In this document: positions 26,901-34,788 of the stretch, piece by piece
Numbering within the stretch: position 1 is the stretch's first letter
How the letters are laid out: the number at the start of each line of letters is the position of its first letter
Assembly: GCF_033115175.1 (NCBI RefSeq)
Contig: NC_084835.1
Coordinates: 94,237,948 to 94,301,947, forward strand
Length of the DNA: 64,000 nucleotides
From: Lepus europaeus
Lineage: Eukaryota; Chordata; Mammalia; Lagomorpha; Leporidae
Direction of reading: 5' to 3'
Program-made: the position numbers and the translations under genes
The notes under the pieces: generated by a model
The model's database searches: none
The model's input: the letters and a program-made list of their open reading frames with translations, nothing else
What the model was told of the DNA's origin: nothing

Positions 26901-27592
26901 GGCGCACGCAGCCCCCGGTGGCCGTGTGGAGCGCAGCGCGTACCTCCTGGGCTCCTTCCAGACAGAGTAACCTTCTCTTCAAAAGGCTGTTTTTGCCGCA
27001 CGTCTGCTATTCCGGAGCCAGAACTCCCCGATTTAAACAGAGTAAACATTCCCATGGCAGAGGGACACTGTGTTCCCTCAAGGAGATGCCAAGCACCAAG
27101 CACGTTGCTCCTGTTGAGGACACAGGGCTTTGTGAAACAGAGCGCTGGGTCTAGGGCCGGTCCCCTAGCTCTGCATCCCCAGCTGGGCCCCTGCAGGGCA
27201 ATGGCAAGAACAAGGGAACCCAGAGTGGGAAACTGAGTCTGAGCTCGACTCTGCAGCACGCTGCTGATTTCCTGGGTCTCTCTTCGTGTAGACACCCAGT
27301 GAGGAGAGCTTGCTTGGGAAGTGCAGAGAGCTCCATCCATGGCAGAAACAATTGCTGTCTTGTTTTTCTAGTTTTTGATTTCTCTGTAAGTGGGAATAGC
27401 GCCTGCACACAGGAGGGACCATAGGTAGGGAAGAAAGTGCCTTTTGGCCAGTTACCCCTAAGGAATGCTCCACGTGGGCATCGTCCAGTCTTGCTCCAAT
27501 TCACGTGACTTTTATCAAGGGCTTGTTAAGTGTCACACTTTCTATTGGGTGGGTCAAATGCAAACACCAACAGGGTGACAGTTGATGCTCTT
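23986..27592. other. Non-coding stretch containing a CpG-dense patch
   Basis: No recognisable exon. The open frames at 24092-24694 (+), 26471-27154 (+) and 26735-27340 (-) are fairly long for chance but overlap one another, match no family I know and fall in GC-rich DNA. The notable part is the CpG-dense patch at 26640-26950, listed separately. Confidence 0.55.
26640..26950. promoter_or_regulatory. CpG-dense patch, possible promoter or 5' exon region
   Basis: By hand count about 23 CpGs fall in about 300 bases (for example CTCCGCGAGG, GGGGCTCGCGCGAGG, GGCGACGCC, GCCGCGCC, GAGCGCAGCGCGTACC), against a CpG-poor surrounding. I know of no repeat that explains it, although CTACTATGTGCCAGGAGCC inside looks like an L2/MIR word. 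It lies about 4.7 kb upstream of the first coding exon of SLC14A2. A promoter or non-coding first exon is possible but unproven. Confidence 0.3.
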
Positions 27593-27890
27593 CAAAAATG
27601 TATTTATTTGAAAGTCAGAGTTACAGAAAGAGAAGGAAAGACAGAAAGAGGTCTTCCGTCCACGGGTTTATTCCTCGAGTGGCCACATAAGCCAGGAGCC
27701 AGTAGCTTCATTTGGGTCTCCTACATGGGAGGCAGGGGCCCAAGCACTTAGGGCCATCTTCCGCTGCCCTTCCAGGCCCATCAGCAGGGAGCTGGATCAG
27801 AAGTGGAGTAGCTGGGACTCGAACTGACACCCATAGCGGGTGCCGATGATGCAGGCAACAGCTTTACCGCTATGCCACAATGCCTTCCCC
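27593..27890 (-). mobile_element. CSINE, minus strand
   Basis: AAAAATGTATTTATTTGAAA on the left, GAGGTCTTCCGTCCACGGG, CATAAGCCAGGAGCCAG, and the head CACAATGCCTTCCCC on the right. Nearly full length. Confidence 0.92.
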
Positions 27891-29937
27891 AGTTCCTGTT
27901 CTTAAAGGACTCGTAACACACATACATTTTTTTTTCAATCAAAAGAAATAGTAAAATGTCTGAGAGCTTGTAGTTACAAATAACCCCTGAATAAACCCAG
28001 GCTCAACTGCTACCTGTGCACCTGAGCACCGTCACTTAAAAAACCTACCTATCTCCTCGACTGTATGACCAACCTTGTCTTCATATTTTCACCTGTCAGA
28101 AATCGGATGCATCTTGTGGCTGGCAGCATGGCCTTCCTTCTTGGTGATAACTTGGGCTCCATGAAACATATCTAGGAAGAAACCCTTTACCACTACCATA
28201 TTCAATAGATCTGGCAGCCACTGGATCTGACTCTAGATCTTTCCATAACATTTCTAACCCCTCTGGATGTATGACATCACAGAGATCCGGTACTGAACCC
28301 CTGACTTCGCCTCACTTTTCACCTCGCTGGCTTGCAGGGAAATTGGAGCTATGGGCCAGGAACGCAGTACCAGCTTTTAGCCACCAGAGGGAGAGCGCGC
28401 GCAGGAGAGGGACAGGTTCTCAGTTCTTGGTGGATTTTACTCTTTTAACCTTTCCTGCTTGTCCCCTTCAGGCTAGTGTGCCCCAGCCCTCACTGAAACC
28501 CACCTTCAGGGCCAGAATAGAGGAAATGGCCCTATCCTAGAGCTATGCAGCATCAGGGTGGATTGGATCTGATCTTTCAGACTCGCAGACATACGCTCTG
28601 GTTTAATGAGCTCCTCAGGGGCGGGAGGACAGGTCCCAGACAGAGCAAGGGGTCCTGCCTCCCACAGATTCACAGCTGGTGGGCAGCACCACCCTCTCCC
28701 TAAGCCATCAGAGGGTCCTTAGATTTGTGAAGTTCTCCAAGGAAGCATTCTCTCTGGCATTCCCCGGAGTCTTATTCCAATCCTTTCCCTCTTGCTTTCC
28801 TTCCTTTAACATGCACTTACTGGTCACCTACAGCATGGTAGGCACTGTGCTAAAAGCTTGGAACACAGCACTCCCTTCATAGAGCTTCAGTTCTGGTGGT
28901 GACACAGGAACTATACACAGAAATATGCAGGTCTACTATAAGGAAACTCTTGGGTTCCTGCAGAATATGCTTCAAGGGAAGTTGGGGGGTAGGCTGGGGT
29001 GGCTTCTCTGAAGAGTGATAACTGAGACAAAGCCTGCAGGGCTAGCAGAGGTCAGCCAGGTAAAGAGCAAGATCGGTGGATCAGCATGGCCAGGGCCCGG
29101 AGGAAGACAGAGCTCAGCAACAAGAGGCCAGCGTGGAGCCCAGAGTCGTAGAGCAAGAGAAGCAGAGGGGGAGCTAAGCCGATGGGAGCCTAGGACGCAG
29201 AGCCTCGAGCTCCTTGCTAGGGGTGTCTTTTCCTCTGAAACTGTGGAAGGGTTTAAGCAGGGAACTGACGGGTGAATCTGGGTGCATATATGAGTGCCCT
29301 GCCCCAGGGCACATGGCCCAGAGGTGAAAGCTGAGAAAAAGTGACGGGGCTGGAGACCAAGTGAGAGTCACTGGAGAAGTGGCATGCAGTGACGGTAGCA
29401 GCTGAGTGGTGACCATTAACACGAAGTTGCATTTTTGAGATGGAGTCACTGCCTTTGCAGAGTGGAGGAGAAGCGGGTTGTCTAAAGCAGCTGCTTGCAA
29501 GCGGGGGAGGATTTTATTGGGGTGGGTGCTGTGCAGGCGGACGGAACCAGGGAGGCAATGTGATGGATTATTGTAGTCTGGTTAACTTTAAGCTTCGTGA
29601 ACATCCCTGTGCAGGCGTAAAGTAGACAATTGAATCTGTGCTCAGAACAGGGCTGGGTGTATTAGATCCGAGAGTTGTCAGCGTGGCATTGGAATACAAT
29701 GCTCTGGTGAGGGTTGAGACACTGGGGCAGGAGCATCGAGGAAGAGCAGGTGACCTGGTTTGGTTAAAAAGCCCATGAAAGCATTTCAGGCACAGAAAGC
29801 CAAGACACTGTGGCAAAAAATGTTCTACATGAAGGATCTCTGTGAGTGAGACCCCAGTGGAAAGAAGGGGGCATCAGAAAAGAATGTACTTTTCTCTGAA
29901 GGGAGGAGATAACATCCATTTTGCTTATAGCCTTGTC
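27891..29937. other. Non-coding stretch, no gene recognised
   Basis: Contains an L2/MIR-like word at about 28805-28900 (CATGGTAGGCACTGTGCTAA) and, at about 28950-29280, a purine-rich ancient-repeat-like segment similar in style to 5200-5480. No exon seen. Confidence 0.55.
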
Positions 29938-30276
29938 TTTTTTTTAAGATTTATTTTAAGATTTTTTAATTTATTTATTTGAAAGAGTTACAGAGAGAGG
30001 TAGAGATAGAGAGAGAGGTCTTCCATCCACGGTTCACTTCCCAGATGGCCACAATGGCCAGAGCTGTACCAATCTGAAGCCAGGAGCCAGGAGCTTCTTC
30101 CAGGTCTCCCACATGGGCGCAGGGGCCCAAGGACTTGGGCCATTTTCTACTGCTTTCCCAGGCCACAGCAGAGAGCTGGATCAGAAGAGGAGCAGCCGGG
30201 ACTAGAACCGGCACAAATATGGGATGCCAGCACTTCAGGCCAGGGCTTTAACCTGCTGTGCCACAGCACTGGCCCC
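29938..30276 (-). mobile_element. CSINE, minus strand, with 16-bp target duplication
   Basis: Full-length copy with a doubled AAGATTTATTTTAAGATTTT left end and the head CCACAGCACTGGCCC at right. It is flanked by a perfect direct repeat, CTTATAGCCTTGTCTT, at 29924-29939 and 30276-30291, which marks the insertion site. It forms an inverted pair with the next CSINE, which starts about 30 bases downstream. Confidence 0.96.
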
Positions 30277-30305
30277 TTATAGCCTTGTCTTAATACTGAC
30301 AGAGT

Positions 30306-30618
30306 GGCCGGCGCTGCAGCTCAATAGGCTAATCCTCTGCCTGTGGCACCAGCGCCGGATTCTGTCCCAGTTGCTCCTCTTCCAGTCCAGCTCTCTGCTG
30401 TGGCCCAGGAGTGCAGTGGACGATGGCCCAAGTCCTTGGCCCTGCACCCACATGGGAGACCAAGAGGAAGCACCTGGCTCCTGGCTTCGGATCAGCGTGG
30501 TGTGCCAGCCGCAGCGTGCCGGCCGCAGCGGCCACTGGGGGGTGAACCAAGGGAAAAGGAAGACCTTTCTCTCTGTCTCTCTCTCACACTGTCCACTCTG
30601 CCTGTCAAAAAAAAAAAT
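30306..30618 (+). mobile_element. CSINE, plus strand, with target duplication
   Basis: GGCCGGCGCTGCAGCTCAAT head, GGATTCTGTCCCAGTTGCTC, CTCTGCCTGTC and A-tail. It is flanked by AATACTGACAGAGT (30292-30305) and AATACTGACAAAGT (30616-30629), 13 of 14 identical. Confidence 0.96.
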
Positions 30619-30727
30619 ACTGACAAAGTTTGTGGACTCAAAAGTCTTCTGCAGCCTAGGCAGCTCATGTCAAGAGCTTCGGGTGGTTACTAACATCATA
30701 CATAAGAATGTTAATTGTTAAATTAGC

Positions 30728-31060
30728 AGCAGAAGTCACTGTGCCCTAACTCCCCATGCAGTACCTCTGTCCTCGATGAGTTGTATTATGAGAGTTAACT
30801 GTAAAACTAGTGCTCAAACAACGGTGTGTGTGTGTGTGTGTGTGTGCAAATTGTTGAACCCTTTACTTAGTATAGAGTTGGCCCGTGTACAAAGTTAATT
30901 GAAAATGAATCTTAATGGAGAATGGGACTGGCAAGGGGAGAGGGGAGAGGAGGAGGGGTGGGAGTGTAGGTTGGAGGGCAGCTATGGTGGGAAGAATAAC
31001 TGTATTCCTAAAGTTGTACTTATGAAATTTATATTCCTTAAAAAATAAATTAAAGGGAAA
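30728..31060 (+). mobile_element. Rabbit-type L1 3' end, plus strand
   Basis: This segment corresponds to the reverse complement of the 3' end of the L1 at 34789-36656. Both have, in order, AACTAGTgCT, GCAAATTGTTGAA/CCTTTACTT, a GAATCTTaaTG block, a GGGGAGAGGGGAGAGG-type purine block, a TTGTACTT block and GAAATTTATATTC before the A-rich tail. A (GT)n at 30824-30846 is embedded. Only the 3' UTR remains. It ends about 570 bases before the first coding exon of SLC14A2. Confidence 0.8.
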
Positions 31061-31632
31061 AAAATGAAAGAAAGAAACAAAAGAGCAAGTGACCAGGAAC
31101 AGGATTCTGTGGGGGAACTTGTGTGGGTGGGAGGCGGAGCCAGCCAAGGAGAGGGAGAGGAGCAAGCAGACAGAGGCACAGGGGTCCAGGAGAGATGAGC
31201 GACTCTGAGCAGCCTAGCGAGATGAGAACAGGCACGTGATGGATCTGCCCTCATGGAGGTCTTGAGACCTCAGCAAAGCCCGTTGGAGCAGAAAGCAGAC
31301 TGAGGTGGGCTAACAGCAAGAAAAGGAAGCTCCCAGAGCTCAAGTGAACGCAGTCTACCTGGTTCCTACGGTTGCTGTCTGGCCATATTCATTACTTGAT
31401 GGAGGTGTGGACGGGCTAGAGGGCTGGGTTCCTCCTGGGTGGGAAGAACCAGGGAGAGCAAAGGAGGAAAATGATGGGACATACGGTGGTCAAGGAGAGA
31501 AGGGACGACAGGCAGCTGGGGGAGCGAATGGGTGAAAGGGCTCCTGGCGTCAAAGGCCATGTCAGAGGGGGCACCCAGCAGGTGGCATGGGGCACTCATG
31601 CACCTGTCCTTTCCCTCCCCGCGGCCTGCTAG
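31061..31632. other. Sequence just upstream of the first coding exon
   Basis: Non-repetitive, moderately GC-rich DNA ending in the polypyrimidine stretch CCTGTCCTTTCCCTCCCC and the acceptor GCGGCCTGCTAG. It is read as intron 5' of the first coding exon. An upstream non-coding exon must exist but cannot be placed from this sequence. Confidence 0.6.
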
Positions 31633-31806
31633 ATGAGCGATCACTCCCTGAAGCAGATGCGCGACAGCCACAGCAGCCCTCTCCTGCCCGAGCCCTTGTC
31701 CAGCAGACACAAAGCCTACGAGTCAGACTTCGCCAGCGCCACCTGGCCCCCAAGCCCCCAGGACACGCACCCTGTGCTGCCCCTCCTGGAAATGCCGGAA
31801 GAAAAG
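31633..31806 (+). CDS. SLC14A2: SLC14A2 coding exon 1: UT-A N-terminal cytosolic tail (residues 1-58)
   Basis: 58 codons ending with phase 0 at a GTGAGG donor. The start Met is followed by SDHSLKQMRD and the UT-A hallmarks SPLLPEPLSS and LPLLEMPEEK, which match mammalian UT-A1/UT-A3 N-termini. An in-frame TAG immediately precedes the ATG, and this TAG also supplies the acceptor AG, so the ATG is the first base of the exon if that acceptor is used. The segment is hydrophilic and proline/serine-rich, with no signal peptide, consistent with a cytosolic tail. Start choice is supported by alignment with known UT-A proteins. A second Met at residue 9 exists but is not preferred. Confidence 0.95.
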
Positions 31807-32319
31807 GTGAGGACCTTGGGGGGTTGGGGAGGGGAGGGTGGAAAGTGCTGTTCCCCAAGCTTCCCAATGCACTTGTTGTAGGAGGAACTGCCCCAGCCCA
31901 GGGGACCAGGTCCACAGCCAGCACACATGGCTCATCCCCAGGGGTCCTAGCAGCCCTTGGATAGAAAACGCAACCCTCTTGGAGGGGACGTGATGCTCTT
32001 GACGAGTCGAGAAGGCACTCATTTACACGCCACAGTCTTTCTCCTCTGGCTCACTCTCCCAAATGACTCCGTTATCTCCACAGGAAGGGCTGTAGCACTC
32101 TCTGAACATGGCAGTGCACAAGCAGCCCAGGCAGAGGGGCCCCAGGCGGCACAGGTTCCCTTCCTGATATACAGGGAGACTGAAAACAGTTCACAGACAT
32201 GCAATTAAAAGATACGCTTATTTGGGTGCAAACCAACGTTGACATCCATACATACAAGGCATCTTCAAAAAGTTTGTGTAAAATGCATATGATGGAAAAA
32301 CTACACAGGGATTTCAACT

Positions 32320-32618
32320 TTTTTTAAAAAGATTTATTTATTTAGTTGAAAGGCAGAGATACAGAGAAAGAAGAGAGAGATCTTCCGCCCACTGATTCAC
32401 TCCCCAAATGGCCACAATGGCCAGAGCTGGGACAATGCAAAGCCAGGAGCCAGGAGCTTCTTTTGGGTCTCCAAGGACTTGGGCCATCTACCACTGCTTT
32501 CCCAGATGCATTAGCAGGGAGCTGGATCAGAAGTGGAGCAACTGGGACTCAAACCGGCACCCATGTGGGATGCTGGCACAAGTGGCAGCTTTACCTGCTA
32601 TACCACAATACAAGCCCC
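32320..32618 (-). mobile_element. CSINE, minus strand, inserted in the MITE
   Basis: TTTTTTTAAAAAGATTTATT left end, CAAAGCCAGGAGCCAGGAGC, and head ACCACAATACAAGCCCC. The left flank GGATTTCAAC reappears as AGACTTCAAC after the neighbouring CSINE, which is compatible with its target duplication having been pushed apart by the second insertion. Confidence 0.93.
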
Positions 32619-32625
32619 AGATTTC

Positions 32626-32987
32626 TTATTTTTAAAGATTTATTTAGATTTATTTATTTATTTACTTATTTATTTATTTGAAAGTCAGAGCTACACAGCA
32701 AGAAGAGAGGCGGGGGGGGGAGAGGGGGGTCTTCCATCTGATGGTTCACTCCCCAATTGGCTGCAACAGCCAGAACTGCGCCAATCTGAAGCCAGGAGCC
32801 AGGAGCTTCTTCTAGGTCTCCCACGTGGGTGCAGGGGCCCAAGGATTTGGGTCATCTTCTACTGCTTTCCAAGGCCATAGCAGAGAGCTGGATCGGAAGA
32901 GGAGCAGCCAGGACTAGAACCAACACCCATATGGGACGTCAGCACTTCAGGCCAGGGCATTAACCTGCTGAGCCACAGTGCCAGCCT
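32626..32987 (-). mobile_element. CSINE, minus strand, second insertion
   Basis: Long TTTA-rich left end, a GGCGGGGGGGGGAGAGG stretch in the tail, and head CCACAGTGCCAGCC. It is flanked by AAGCCCCAGATTTC (32612-32625) and AAGCCCCAGACTTC (32988-33001), which overlap the head end of the previous CSINE, so this one is the younger of the two. Confidence 0.94.
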
Positions 32988-33177
32988 AAGCCCCAGACTT
33001 CAACATTTTTTTGCATTAAGATAAACATGTGTGTTAATTCCATGTCCATGAACTTCTTTAAATGTTAAATATACTCATGTATCACAAGTTTTTATAATGT
33101 AATAACTGCATTTCAGTAGCACTGAATTTCCTTATAACCCTGTTTAATTTTGTACATTTAAAAAAGTGATTCCACGA

Positions 33178-33533
33178 GGCCAGCACTGTGGAGTAGCAGG
33201 TTAAAGACCCAGCCTGCAGCGCTGGCACCCCATATGGGTACTGGTTTGAGACCCAGCTGCTCCTCTTACAATCCAGCTCCTGGCTAACAGTCTGGGAAAG
33301 CAGTGAAAGATGGTCCAAGTCCTTGGGCCCCTGCAACCACATGGGAGACCTGGAGAAAGCTCCTGGCTCCTGGCTCCTGGCTCCTGGCTTTGGATTGGCT
33401 CAGCTCTGGCTGTTACAGCCACTTGAGAAGTGAACCAGAAGATGGAAGACCTCTACCTTTACCTCTACCTCTACCTCTACCTCTACCTCTACCTCTACCT
33501 CTTTCAAATAAATAAATAAATCTATCTTTTTTA
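33178..33533 (+). mobile_element. CSINE, plus strand, with hexamer tail
   Basis: GGCCAGCACTGTGGAGTAGC head, GCTCCTGGCTCCTGGCTCCTG triplication, and A-rich AAATAAATAAATAAATC end. The usual CT-rich tail is replaced by a (CTCTAC)n array at 33451-33498. TGATTCCA occurs on both sides (33167 region and 33540 region), consistent with its target duplication. Confidence 0.92.
33451..33498 (+). repeat. (CTCTAC)n hexamer array inside a CSINE tail
   Basis: Eight six-base units in 48 bases, the second unit being CTTTAC. It presumably arose by expansion of the CSINE pyrimidine tail. Confidence 0.95.
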
Positions 33534-33549
33534 AAAATATGATTCCAGA

Positions 33550-33896
33550 GGCCGGCGCTGCGGCTCACTAGGCTAATCCTCCGCCTTGCGGTGCCAGCAC
33601 ACCGGGTTCTAGTCCCGGTCAGGGCACCGATCCTGTCCCCGTTGCCCCTCTTCCAGGCCAGCTCTCTGCTGTGGCCAGGGAGTGCAGTGGAGGATGGCCC
33701 AAGTGCTTGGGCCCTGCACCCCATGGGAGACCAGGAGAAGCACCTGGCTCCTGCCATCAGATCAGCGCGGTGCGCTGGCCACAGAGCACCTACCGCGGCG
33801 GCCATTGGAGGGTGAACCAACGGCAAAAGGAAGACCTTTCTCTCTGTCTCTGTCTCTCTCTCACTGTCCACTCTGCCTGTCAAAAAATATATATAT
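33550..33896 (+). mobile_element. CSINE, plus strand, young-looking
   Basis: Well-preserved GGCCGGCGCTGCGGCTCACT head, several CpGs intact (CCTCCGCCTTGCGG, CCGCGGCGGCC), CTCTGCCTGTC and A/TA tail. Target duplication ATATGATTCCAGA at 33537-33549 and 33897-33909. It inserted into the right target duplication of the preceding CSINE. High CpG retention suggests it is the youngest copy in the window. Confidence 0.96.
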
Positions 33897-34114
33897 ATAT
33901 GATTCCAGAAAGAAGTTCTTAGAACTCACCACTCTGCCAAATGGGATCCATGGCCCAAAAATGTTGAGTAATGTCCCCTCAGAGGCAGGTGCCAAGGTCC
34001 TGGGAAGGAGATGGGGCTGGCTCAGGGCACATGGGGCAGCATCAGACAGTGGACAGAGGGCTCACTGTTTATCTCACCATCTTTCTGGCATCTTCTTATG
34101 GCTTCTCTGAAAAG

Positions 34115-34295
34115 GATCTTCGGTCGTCTGATGAAGACAGCCACATTGTGAAAATCGAAAAACTCAATGAAAGGAGTAAAAAGACAGAGAGCGAGGTGCC
34201 CCCTCTCGGGTCCTCTGGCCAACGTGGCTTCAGCCTCTTTCAAGCCATGGGCTACCTCACCGGTGAAATGAAAGAGTACAGGAACTGCCTGAAAG
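34115..34295 (+). CDS. SLC14A2: SLC14A2 coding exon 2: tail and lead-in to the membrane domain (residues 59-118)
   Basis: 60 codons plus one base (phase 1), acceptor CTGAAAAG, donor GTAGGC. Encodes DLRSSDEDSHIVKIEK, a basic/serine segment (NERSKKTESEVPP) and QAMGYLTGEMKEYRNCLK, the amphipathic lead-in conserved in UT proteins (YxTGDMKE in UT-B and in other UT-As). Ser84 (34190-34192) sits where rat UT-A1/UT-A3 is phosphorylated after vasopressin. The residues before it are K-K-T-E here, against R-R-E in rat as I recall it. The end splits codon Asp119. Confidence 0.96.
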
Positions 34296-34595
34296 GTAGG
34301 CCAACACCCCAGGAAGGAGTGGCCAGCCGAGGCCAGAAGCCACCTCCCTCCACCTGGGACCAAGGCAGCTTCTCCCCGCCCCCTGCCCATAGCAAGGCCT
34401 CCCACAGTTGGGAGAAAGGAGACGCCAACTCAGAGTTGACTCCGCGTGAGTGCAACATACCCAACCAAGCTGGGAATCCCATAGTTTCCCAGTGAAATGC
34501 ATTCCCCAACTTCTGTATACCACATTAGCAACACACAAAGACACTTTAAAAGGCTCATGGAAAATTGAATTGACAAGTTTTGAAATCCATGCCTA

Positions 34596-34730
34596 TAAGG
34601 GTCCTTCAAAAAGTTTGCGGAAAGTGAACATATTATGACAAAAACTATGCATGGGTTTTAAAAGTTTTTGCACCAAAATAGACTTATCTTTTAATTCCAT
34701 TTTCCCATGAGCTTTTTGAAGTGCTCTCAG
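34596..34730. mobile_element. Mariner-like MITE, intact copy
   Basis: About 130 bases starting TAAGGGTCCTTCAAAAAGTT and ending GAGCTTTTTGAAGTGCTCT. The ends are inverted repeats of each other, and the centre contains GCACCAAAATAGACTTATC. Non-autonomous, with no coding capacity. Related copies at 32253-33068 (split) and 49976-50093. The family name is uncertain. Confidence 0.7.
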
Positions 34731-34788
34731 ATAAGCCATTCCCAAAAAACTGGGTAGTCATTTCTTCAGTGGTTCCACAGCACTTATT

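Larger units (their letters stand above)
32253..33068. mobile_element. Mariner-like MITE, split by two CSINEs
   Basis: The left part (32253-32319: AAGGCATCTTCAAAAAGTTT onwards) and right part (about 33000-33068, ending CCATGAACTTCTTTAAATG) together match the intact copies at 34596-34730 and 49976-50093. The element carries inverted termini of the type CTTCAAAAAGTT / AACTTTTTGAAG. Assignment to the mariner group is inference from the termini. Confidence 0.65.
31807..34114 (+). other. SLC14A2: Intron 1 (between coding exons 1 and 2), SINE-packed
   Basis: A 2308-base phase-0 intron, GTGAGG...AAAAG. More than half is mobile DNA: two minus-strand CSINEs, two plus-strand CSINEs, and the two halves of a mariner-like element split by the first two CSINEs. 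The first 450 bases and the last 200 bases are unique-looking. Confidence 0.9.

Noticed and set aside
26471..27154. 227-residue open frame on the plus strand, overlapping a 201-residue frame on the minus strand (26735-27340)
   Set aside because: Both come from the same GC- and CpG-rich patch, match no family I know, have no clear splice or start context and overlap in antisense. Likely chance.
33413..33883. Minus-strand frame with a repeated Arg-Gly stretch
   Set aside because: It is simply the (CTCTAC)n hexamer array and CSINE tails read in reverse.
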